From: Methanobacteriota archaeon | GTDB lineage: Archaea > Methanobacteriota > Methanobacteria > Methanobacteriales > Methanobacteriaceae | NCBI GenBank assembly: GCA_023436175.1 | Contig: JAEZKE010000027.1 | Location: 1-26,767, forward strand | Reading direction: 5' to 3' | DNA: 26,767 nt | Part shown: positions 15,642 through 22,177 of the stretch, one piece after another | Layout: every line of letters starts with the position of its first letter | Numbering within the stretch: the stretch's first letter is position 1 | Notes under the pieces: model-generated | What the model saw: the letters and a program-made list of their open reading frames with translations, nothing else | Database searches by the model: none | What the model was told of the DNA's origin: nothing | Program-made: the position numbers and the translations under genes

Positions 15642-17816
15642 ATGATTAAAACTTGTTTAGAATGTAAAGGCAAAGGACATAAAGTCTTAAGTTACAAAAT
15701 TTGTGAAAGCTGCCATGGAAGCGGCGTTAAAAGTCAAGTAGACGTTAAAAAGCATGTTAAAGGTATTTCAAAAGGGGCAATGGAACGATTTGATTTAGAT
15801 GAAGAACATGAAGTCCCATGTGATATTTGTAAAGGTAAAGGAGAAGTGGAAGTAACAGAAACATGCGAGGAATGTGGAGGTAAAGGTGAAATTAATCTCT
15901 GTAAAAAGTGCGGTAAAAAAATAGAATCTGGTGATTACTGCAAAGACTGTGAAGTTAAAGAGAAAGTATATGACTTGCACCCTTCATGCGATATAAATGA
16001 TCTTGAACTTGGCTCCAATTATAAAGGAAAAGTTACACGAGTTGAAGATTGGGGAATATTTGTGAGCCTCTCAAAAAAGGGTTATGGTTTAGTTAGGGGA
16101 CGAATGTTAGGGCATGATGTTGGTGATGAGGTTATTGTAAAGGTAATTGATATTAAAAAGGCCAAAGGAGAAGTTGACCTTACATTATCAAATATCAAAG
16201 GAAAATACGAGCTTGTTAAACTTAGAAAAAATATTGCAAGGACACCTATTGGTGAAATCACTAAAAAATCAGTTAAAAAATCTGTAAGAATAGTCGGTGA
16301 AGTAATCCAAATTCAGCAGACTTCAGGACCAACCATTTTTACAATTTCTGATGAAACTTCAACTACATGGGTAGCAGCATTTGATGAGCCTGGAATAAGG
16401 GTGTATCCACATATAAATATTGGAGATATCGTTGAAGTACTTGGTGAAGTTTCTATTCACAGCGGTAAAATACAGATAGAGTCTGAATCCATCGAAAAAC
16501 TCCATGGTAAAGAGTCACTTGAAGCAAGAAGGCTTATTGATGAGGCAATGGATAAAAAAGCCCAGCCAGAAACAACAGAAATCCTAATTGAAAGTGAAGT
16601 TTTAGATAAGCTAAGGGGAAGAATGGCTGGTGCTGCCAAAGCAATAAGAAGAGCTATTTTTGATGGCAGATCCATTCTTGTAAGACACCATGCAGATGCA
16701 GATGGAATATGTGCCGGGGTTGCAATTGAGAAGGCAGTAATTCCTTTAATAAGAGAAATAAATCCAGGTAGTGATGCAGAATGGCACTTCTTTAAGAGAG
16801 CTCCAAGTAAAGCTCCTTTTTACGAAATTGAAGATGTAGTGAAAGATTTATCTTTTTCATTAGAAGATAGAGAAAGACATGGCCAAAAACTACCTTTAAT
16901 AGTTCTTTTAGATAATGGATCCACTGAAGAAGATATAGTGGCGCTTATAAAAGCTAAAATTTATGATATTGAAATTGTGGTTGTTGACCACCACTATCCT
17001 GGTGAAGTAGAAAATGAAAGGGTAGCTGTTGATGACTATGTGGATGTGCATGTAAATCCTTATCTTGTTGGCGGAAATTCAGAGATAACTGCAGGAGCAC
17101 TTGCATATGAAGTGGCAAAAATGATAAATCCTGAAGTTAAAGAAAGTTTAATACATTTACCAGGTATCGCTGCAGTTGGAGATCATGCAAATTCTGAAGA
17201 AGCTCAAAAATACATAGAGCTTGCTGGAGAAAAGGGTTACACAAGGGAAGATCTTGATAAAATTGCAACCTGTGTGGACTTTGAAGCATTTTATCTGAGA
17301 TTTATGAATGGTAGAGGTATTATCGATACAATTTTAGGTCTTGGAAACTATGATAAACATGTAAAACTCATTGGAGCGCTTTACAATGAATCTCAAAAGA
17401 GAATCAAAAACCAGTTAAGAGCTGCGCTTCCAAATCTTAAAACTCAGAAACTCCCTAATGGAGTAATATTCAACGTTTTAGATGTTGAAAAATTTGCCCA
17501 CAAATTCACATATCCTGCTCCAGGTAAAACCACAGGTTATGTACATGATACAATAGTTAAAAAATATGGAGAAGAGAATCCAATTATAACTCTTTCATTC
17601 GGCCCTGATTTTGGAGTTATAAGGGCAACAGATGCGGTAAATGAAAGGTTCGGATTTAATTTAAACAACATCGTTACAAAACTTGCAGAAGAGATTCCTG
17701 AAGCTGGAATAGACGGTGGTGGCCACGAATGTGCTGGATCGCTTAAGTATGTTGAAGGATTATCCAAAAAAGTTTTAGGGGCATTTGCAGAAGAAGTCGC
17801 TGCCCTTGGTAAATGA
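15642..17816 (+). CDS. Archaeal RecJ-like DHH phosphoesterase with DnaJ-type zinc fingers, S1 and OB domains
   Basis: A 724-residue, four-part protein of the archaea-specific RecJ-like group (COG1107 type), expected to be a single-strand nuclease or nucleotide-cleaving phosphoesterase acting in DNA or RNA metabolism. Order of domains: four CxxC(x)G repeats like the DnaJ zinc finger (C5-C8, C21-C24, C60-C63, C75-C78); a small extra zinc ribbon (C87-C90, C100-C103); an S1 RNA-binding domain (about 120-185, GKVTRVEDWGIFVSL); an OB-fold (about 210-285); and the DHH/DHHA1 nuclease. Its metal motifs are HHADADG (349-355), LLDNGS (422-427), VVDHHYPG (447-454), GDHAN and DGGGHECAGS near the end. All motifs are intact. 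A TTG at 15594 is in frame, but ATG at 15642 with GAGGT six bases before it is clearly better. It is monocistronic. Confidence 0.93.
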   Translation: MIKTCLECKGKGHKVLSYKICESCHGSGVKSQVDVKKHVKGISKGAMERFDLDEEHEVPCDICKGKGEVEVTETCEECGGKGEINLCKKCGKKIESGDYCKDCEVKEKVYDLHPSCDINDLELGSNYKGKVTRVEDWGIFVSLSKKGYGLVRGRMLGHDVGDEVIVKVIDIKKAKGEVDLTLSNIKGKYELVKLRKNIARTPIGEITKKSVKKSVRIVGEVIQIQQTSGPTIFTISDETSTTWVAAFDEPGIRVYPHINIGDIVEVLGEVSIHSGKIQIESESIEKLHGKESLEARRLIDEAMDKKAQPETTEILIESEVLDKLRGRMAGAAKAIRRAIFDGRSILVRHHADADGICAGVAIEKAVIPLIREINPGSDAEWHFFKRAPSKAPFYEIEDVVKDLSFSLEDRERHGQKLPLIVLLDNGSTEEDIVALIKAKIYDIEIVVVDHHYPGEVENERVAVDDYVDVHVNPYLVGGNSEITAGALAYEVAKMINPEVKESLIHLPGIAAVGDHANSEEAQKYIELAGEKGYTREDLDKIATCVDFEAFYLRFMNGRGIIDTILGLGNYDKHVKLIGALYNESQKRIKNQLRAALPNLKTQKLPNGVIFNVLDVEKFAHKFTYPAPGKTTGYVHDTIVKKYGEENPIITLSFGPDFGVIRATDAVNERFGFNLNNIVTKLAEEIPEAGIDGGGHECAGSLKYVEGLSKKVLGAFAEEVAALGK

Positions 17817-17819
17817 TAG

Positions 17820-17840
17820 AAAAGAGGCTTTTTGTTTTTA
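17820..17840 (+). terminator. T-rich terminator after the RecJ-like gene
   Basis: AAAAG-AGG-CTTTT forms a short stem followed by TGTTTTT, and a further T6 run lies at about 17848. It sits in the 37-base gap between two convergent genes, where termination is expected. Confidence 0.4.
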
Positions 17841-17853
17841 AACAGTTTCTTTT

Positions 17854-18375
17854 TTATTTACTATTCTTTAATTCAGTACGGGTTTCACAGTATTCATCAC
17901 CCAAACACATCGCTTTGGTAAATCTTTTTTTATATTTGGGGTTTAAATTGTCAACAAAAGTTTTGTTATAGGCTTTACAATTTTCAAAAAGACTTTTACT
18001 TTCTAAGTCAAGCTCTTTAGCTCTATTCAAAAATGGGCAGCTGATTATTTGGCTTTTTACATGATTTATATCAGTATCAACTACTTTATATTTTATCTCG
18101 GGTCCATATAAAATTACTAAGATTAATTCATGAGCTTTATTGATTTCTTCTGCAGTTTTAACTGGAAGTCCTAAATAGTTCGACAGGATACTTGCATTTT
18201 TTCCATCTTGAATCCATGATATGTAATTAATAGTATCAATTAGCGGTTGAATTTTCTTATAATCCTGGCCTAAAATATCTTTATATACCTTTTCATGAGT
18301 TAATAACAGTGCGCTTGCAGATTGGGCCGCAATTTTCCATCTTAACTCTACTGGAAAATTACTGATGTCAACCAC
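17854..18375 (-). CDS. Cysteine-rich protein, possibly ATC-hydrolase/V4R-like, unknown role
   Basis: A 173-residue soluble protein. The N-terminal two thirds are helical. The C-terminal part has the cysteine pattern CPFLN...ENCKAYN...KAMCLGDEYCETR. The final 'GDeyC' with two earlier cysteines resembles the small-molecule-binding or metal-binding segment of the L-2-amino-thiazoline-4-carboxylate hydrolase-like and V4R-like families found in many methanogens; most such proteins have no proven function. The start is GTG at 18375, with AAAGGAG eight bases upstream; no in-frame ATG exists nearby. A TATA-rich tract lies at about 18395-18425. It is convergent with the RecJ-like gene and single. The gene is convincing; the family is tentative. 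Confidence 0.65.
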   Translation of the reverse strand: MVDISNFPVELRWKIAAQSASALLLTHEKVYKDILGQDYKKIQPLIDTINYISWIQDGKNASILSNYLGLPVKTAEEINKAHELILVILYGPEIKYKVVDTDINHVKSQIISCPFLNRAKELDLESKSLFENCKAYNKTFVDNLNPKYKKRFTKAMCLGDEYCETRTELKNSK

Positions 18376-18610
18376 AGTTTCATCTCCTTTAATATAATTA
18401 ATAATATTATATATTTTTATATTACTTAATCTATTGTATTTGGTCCATCATTTATCTTATTAAAAAAGTAATGGTGTTGTTTATTTTAATATTGCAGGTA
18501 TTAGACTTAAAATTTAGTTAAAATATCTTTAATTTTCTTTTTCTATGATTTAAATTGTTAATAGGTGCATTATTTTAAATACAAACTGTATTTTGATTTA
18601 AAGTTGACGA

Positions 18611-19036
18611 TTACCATGAAGACCCTAAAGAGACATCGTACGAATCTGGTGAGTTATTTTGAATAGGGTATACAACTTTGAAGGTTTTGATTTCACCAGG
18701 TGCAACACTGCTTAAACTGGCGAAGCTTGAATATACTATATCCCCATTTTTATAAAAATTGACATTAATTGAGGCATATCGAAGCTGGCCAGACCCGACA
18801 TTTTGTGCCTGTCCTTTAACTACCCACTCACCTGATGATGTTTTTTCCATATGTTGATTTAGAATTTTGATACTTCCGCTGGAAGGATTTTCGTTCTGCA
18901 GAGCTAAACGTATATTGTTTTGGTCTGTATTTACATTTGGATTTATAATTAAATGAGTAAACCCTAAAACACTGATTACAATAATTAGACTTATTCCAAT
19001 TGAACAGAGAAATGTTATGCTTCGCAAATTAATCAT
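18611..19036 (-). CDS. FxLYD-type membrane-anchored extracellular protein, copy 1
   Basis: A 141-residue protein with an N-terminal hydrophobic helix (about residues 6-30; uncleaved anchor or signal) and an outside beta-sandwich. The core reads IKILNQHMEK...GEWVVKGQAQNVGSGQLRYASINVNFYKNGDIVYSS...VAPGEIKTFKV, the pattern of FxLYD/DUF3426-like domains ('-v-G-v-N-s----y--v-v-f-d--G----------l-pg-----'). It is clearly paralogous to the protein at 20805-21224. The function is unknown; such domains are usually surface-exposed. The start is uncertain: ATG at 19036 follows AAAGGT with no spacer, so the TTG three codons downstream may be the real start. The gene is divergent from array D and the PIN gene. 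Confidence 0.75.
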   Translation of the reverse strand: MINLRSITFLCSIGISLIIVISVLGFTHLIINPNVNTDQNNIRLALQNENPSSGSIKILNQHMEKTSSGEWVVKGQAQNVGSGQLRYASINVNFYKNGDIVYSSFASLSSVAPGEIKTFKVVYPIQNNSPDSYDVSLGSSW

Positions 19037-19188
19037 ACCTTTTATAATTATGGTATTAATTATATAGTTAATAGTATTAATATTTTAATAGTAATTATTA
19101 TTTAAAAATCATAGATAATAATAAAATATAACAGTTAAATTGATTAAAATTGGGGTAAATAGTAAAACCCAAGAAAATCCTCAAAGTC

Positions 19189-19575
19189 CTCAAAAAATTA
19201 AGAATTTTTTGGGAATTAGAAAATATGTAATATTTTCTAAAGTTCAAAGAACTTTGAAACTACAAACACATTAAAAAATCATTGATTTTCGTGTCACAAA
19301 ATCCTCTGAATTTTGTGGAAATATACGAAATGAGGCATGCGAAACTTTCAAAAACCCCAGGTTTTTGAAGCATAAATCGTAGATTTGTAAGCTTCATTTC
19401 GCTGCATGCAAAAAATCGAGATTTTTCGGTTATGAAACTGAAAGTTTCATAAACATTGAAAATCAAAAATTTTCAATAGTTTCGTAAACTTGAAACAACA
19501 GCGTTCGAAAATCGTAGATTTTCAAATGTTTCATGAGTTAGAAAAACGCAAGCTTTTTTCTAAAATTCAATTTTG
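19189..19575. repeat. Hairpin array D, the largest, between FxLYD copy 1 and the PIN gene
   Basis: A dozen or so inverted repeats in under 400 bases, most with three-base loops. Examples: CAAAAAATT around AAG (19191-19211 region), an 11-base stem starting TTAGAAAATAT with GTA loop (19216-19240), AAAGTTC-AAA-GAACTTT (about 19240-19257), CACAAAAT/ATTTTGTG (about 19296-19318), a 10-base stem starting TTCAAAAACC with CCA loop (19347-19369), a 10-base stem starting TTATGAAACT with GAA loop (19430-19452), ATTGAAAAT/ATTTTCAAT (about 19455-19477), and GAAAATC-GTA-GATTTTC (about 19506-19522). A longer-range stem CGAAATGA (19326-19333) with TCATTTCG (19394-19401) encloses three of them. Bases 19405-19480 match array C 15504-15570. 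No coding potential is credible. Confidence 0.85.
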
Positions 19576-19676
19576 CAAGCACCAATCATTCCGTGAGTGT
19601 AAAAAATAGATTAAATCAAATTTCAGCTTAAACGAAATAGGATAAAGTAAAATAAAATTTAATGGAGCTGATCTAA

Positions 19677-20102
19677 ATTATTAGAATTCTGCCGGACATA
19701 TGTGTTTTAATTTCTCATACACTCTCAAGAGTGGTAGAACTTGGCTTTTTAGATGGGTTTGAAATATTAGTCCCTGATTTTGTGGAAGAAATAGTATCAG
19801 TTTTATGTGAAGGTAAATTAAAAGCAGGATTTTACAATGAAATAGGGAAGTTAAAGGAATTAGAAGCAGAACGGAAAATAGACATCTTGTATTGTAATTA
19901 TGGGGTAGATTTACCTGTAAATAAAAAAAAACTTATAGATACGGAAGATGATATAATTTTAGAAGTTGCAGTTGCCACAGAATCAATTCTTTTTACTGCA
20001 GATAAGGGTTTGAGAGATAAAGCTATTTCAATTAAACAGCCTGTTATATATGTCCCTCCTAAATTTCAAAAAGGAATTAAAGAACTTGCTGAAGAAATAT
20101 AA
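19677..20102 (+). CDS. PIN-domain protein with non-canonical ATT start or interrupted 5' end
   Basis: The frame encodes about 141 residues, beginning IIRILPDICVLISHTLSR. It has PIN-domain features: an early aspartate strand (LPDICVLIS), an acidic helix (VPDFVEEIV), and a late DTEDDIILEVAVATESILFTADKGLRDKA, where two aspartates and the 'T-D--L' strand complete the acidic site. PIN proteins are ribonucleases, often toxins, but no antitoxin gene is adjacent. There is no ATG, GTG or TTG before the first catalytic aspartate; GTG at 19731 would remove it. GGAGCTGAT lies seven bases before ATT at 19677 (counted from GCT), the same geometry as in rubrerythrin. Alternatively ATG at 19662 was the start and its fifth codon is now TAA, making this a recent pseudogene. 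Confidence 0.6.
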   Translation: MIRILPDICVLISHTLSRVVELGFLDGFEILVPDFVEEIVSVLCEGKLKAGFYNEIGKLKELEAERKIDILYCNYGVDLPVNKKKLIDTEDDIILEVAVATESILFTADKGLRDKAISIKQPVIYVPPKFQKGIKELAEEI

Positions 20103-20105
20103 TTT

Positions 20106-20774
20106 TTAAAATGTGCAGTTTTGGTTATCTGACTTTTTTTTAGGTTTATGCCTGAAGCACGGTGCCAGTGCATAGTTAAGCTGAATTGCAAGAATAACTC
20201 CTATGGTCAGGTAAGTGCTTATAAAGCACAAAATAGCGGCTAACGCGTAAAATATCTGTGCAGTGATAATCCTATTTCAAATTGATTTATCTACTTTTTC
20301 AAAATCAGAAATTTCATGTGAAATATAACCATTTTTACAGGCATACTGCCAGTGAGCATAGGTAGCCACACCAAAAAGCAATATGTTAAACCAGCAAACA
20401 CCTATTGCAAGTTTATGTGATGTATTCTCCAAGAAAAGCCGTTTAAAATGGTATTAAAGTAATTACCATGAGTAAAAAAAGAGATAACCAGTTTAGGTGC
20501 CGGTCACTTCGTGTGATATAAGTGTACTGTAGTGAATGGCCAGTCCAGAAAATTTCAAGGATCATAAAACTCATAAAATAAAGCAGTAATCGGGGTGTAA
20601 TTGACAGTAAAACAAGCCACAGATCCCATTCAGTATAAACTGTTCCTAAAACTGGAATGGTAAGTTCAAGTACTAAAATAGTCATTGCAATGGTAAATAC
20701 TCCATCTGCCATGATTCTGTCCGATGTATATCCTGCCCTGCAAAAATATTGTGATCATCTTTCAATTTGGGCAT
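20106..20774 (-). pseudogene. TMEM175-family (DUF1211) cation channel gene, decayed
   Basis: Joined across frames, the sequence encodes about 220 residues of a TMEM175-type protein: RIMADGVFTIAMTILVLELTIP is the characteristic first helix (usually 'R---FSDGVFAIA-TLLVLEL'), followed by further membrane helices such as LLLYFMSFMILEIFW, WLSLFLLMVITLIPF and IFYALAAILCFISTYL. Four lesions are visible: a frameshift near 20731-20741 between the start region (ATG at 20774 with GGAG before it) and the first helix; TAA at 20443-20445 inside the motif LIPF-TAFLGEY; a frameshift near 20413-20418; and TGA at 20277-20279. The frame then runs to TAA at 20106-20108. Relatives in bacteria and archaea are potassium-permeable channels. 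It is convergent with the PIN gene, three bases apart. Confidence 0.88.
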
Positions 20775-20804
20775 TTACTTTCTCCAAAAGAAGTAACTAA
20801 TCCC

Positions 20805-21224
20805 TTATTTAAGTACAGCTGGCCCAATTTTTACGCTATATGAGTATGGAGTTACTACTTTTCTATTTGGAACTTCAAAATTCCATGTTTCACCAGGATT
20901 AATGTAGCTTTTAGCATCAAAACTGGAATACAACAAATGACCTCTTTTATCATAGAAATTAACAGCTATGGAAACATATCTCAATTTATATTGGCCTGTA
21001 TTTTGTGCCTGGCCTCTGATTATATAATTGCCGGACTCATTTTTTATCATCTGATCATTTAAAATTTTTATATCATTTTGGGGGTCAATTGTCTGCGAAC
21101 CATTTTCATTAGAGTTATTTTCAGCAAAAAAACTATTTATATTAACTGAACTTAAAACTCCTGCTAAAGTAAGAATAATTAAAGCAAATGAACCAATGTA
21201 CATCATGTTTACCAAACATATCAT
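20805..21224 (-). CDS. FxLYD-type membrane-anchored extracellular protein, copy 2
   Basis: About 139 residues: a hydrophobic N-terminal helix (MMYIGSFALIILTLAGVL), a short N/S-rich linker and one FxLYD-like beta domain, IKILNDQMIKN..NYIIRGQAQNTGQYKLRYVSIAVNFYDKRGHLLYSS..NPGETWNFEV. It is paralogous to the protein at 18611-19036 (shared 'IKILN-qM', 'GQAQN-G---LRY-SI-VNFY'). It is probably anchored in the membrane facing outward; the role is unknown. The frame is open to a TTG at 21290, but ATG at 21224 gives a protein as long as its paralogue; ATGs at 21206 and 21203 are alternatives. None has a strong ribosome binding site. A TATA-like CATATAATTATTAAT (minus strand, about 21260-21275) fits a start of transcription near 21240. 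Confidence 0.72.
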   Translation of the reverse strand: MICLVNMMYIGSFALIILTLAGVLSSVNINSFFAENNSNENGSQTIDPQNDIKILNDQMIKNESGNYIIRGQAQNTGQYKLRYVSIAVNFYDKRGHLLYSSFDAKSYINPGETWNFEVPNRKVVTPYSYSVKIGPAVLK

Positions 21225-21529
21225 CCCATAAATATTAATAATTTTGCTAATAAAAGTATTAATAATTATATGTCTGATATTATTTAACAATTTCTAAAAA
21301 TGAACTTTAAGAAGATATTTGTATTTTTAAAGTTGCTAAAAGTCTATTTTTATATATAATAACATGGAATGCACGAAATAGAATAATTATTAGTGGAATG
21401 ATACTATTGTTAATACAAGAAAAATATGTAAAGGTGCTTTGATTGTTAAAAATAATGGAAATAACTTCTAAAAAGTAATTTTAATAGATAATATTATGAC
21501 TTTACAAAGGAGCATAAATTTATTTAATT
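21225..21529. other. AT-rich spacer between nth and FxLYD copy 2
   Basis: About 305 bases without a credible gene. A strong TATA-like TTTTTATATATAATAA lies at about 21347-21362 and could serve the FxLYD gene through a long leader or an unseen transcript; the only plus-strand frames after it are under 15 codons. No hairpin array is present here. Confidence 0.3.
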
Positions 21530-22177
21530 TTAAGAAGATTCTCCCTTCATATCCTTATAAAAATCACACAAATCATTAATAGGACACACTTCATGCTTTG
21601 GACCAATGGGCCTGCATATATCCTGTCCAAACCTCACAAAACTCTCATTTAAATCAAGCCAGTAACCCTCAGGGACAATTTTCATGAGTTCTAATTCAGT
21701 TTCCTCAGGCGACTTTGTTTTTACAAGTCCCAATCTGTTTGATATTCGATGTACATGTACATCTACAGGAATTGCATTTAATCTAAATCCATAAACTAAA
21801 ACGCAGTTCGCTGTTTTTCTTCCAACTCCTGGAAGTGCTAATAATTCGTTTATATTATCTGGGACAATATCACTGTAATCTTCATGAATTATCCTTGAAA
21901 CTTCTTTCACCCGTTTAGCTTTAACCCTGAAAAAGCCTGCTTTTTTGATTAATTTTTCTATTTCTTCAGTAGGGGCATTTGCAATTGCCTCTGGTGTTTT
22001 ATAGATGGCAAATAGGGTAGCTGCAGCTTCATCTGTGTTTTCATCCCTGGTTCTCTGGGATAAAATTGTTGTGATCAGTACTCTAAATGGGTTTGGATTT
22101 CCAACAGGTTTTTTAACGTATTTATGAAGTCTGTCCATTATTTCTTTGATCTTTTCTTGAGTTTGAATTTTAATCAC
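21530..22177 (-). CDS. nth: Endonuclease III (DNA glycosylase/AP lyase)
   Basis: A 215-residue HhH-GPD glycosylase that removes oxidised pyrimidines and nicks abasic sites. The helix-hairpin-helix LPGVGRKTANCVL holds the catalytic lysine, and VDVHVHRISNRLGL the catalytic aspartate. The C-terminal iron-sulfur loop reads CRPIGPK-H-EV-C-PINDL-C: the spacing is the canonical 6-2-5, but the second ligand is histidine (codon CAT) instead of cysteine. The frame is open to 22294, inside the upstream gene. GTG at 22177 gives the normal family length and overlaps the stop of the Exo5-like gene (GTGATTAA). That GTG is, however, part of AGGTGAT, a ribosome binding site ideally placed for an ATT codon at 22168; the start is therefore unsettled. 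It is the last gene of the valS-side cluster. Confidence 0.9.
   Translation of the reverse strand: MIKIQTQEKIKEIMDRLHKYVKKPVGNPNPFRVLITTILSQRTRDENTDEAAATLFAIYKTPEAIANAPTEEIEKLIKKAGFFRVKAKRVKEVSRIIHEDYSDIVPDNINELLALPGVGRKTANCVLVYGFRLNAIPVDVHVHRISNRLGLVKTKSPEETELELMKIVPEGYWLDLNESFVRFGQDICRPIGPKHEVCPINDLCDFYKDMKGESS

Noticed and set aside
19260..19466. Minus-strand 68-residue frame inside array D
   Set aside because: It is made of hairpin arms read in one frame, has no ribosome binding site and no domain-like composition.
19189..19575. CRISPR array
   Set aside because: The repeated units are palindromes of differing sequence and spacing; there is no constant direct repeat with regular spacers and no cas1, cas2 or effector gene. 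The Exo5/Cas4-like nuclease is far away and of the stand-alone Exo5 type.
20443..20712. Intact 89-residue membrane protein
   Set aside because: It is the longest surviving piece of the TMEM175 pseudogene: both flanks continue the family sequence in other frames or past stop codons.
21347..21362. Strong TATA-like element driving a plus-strand gene
   Set aside because: The plus-strand frames downstream are under 15 codons; the element may only reflect AT-rich sequence or serve the minus-strand FxLYD gene.
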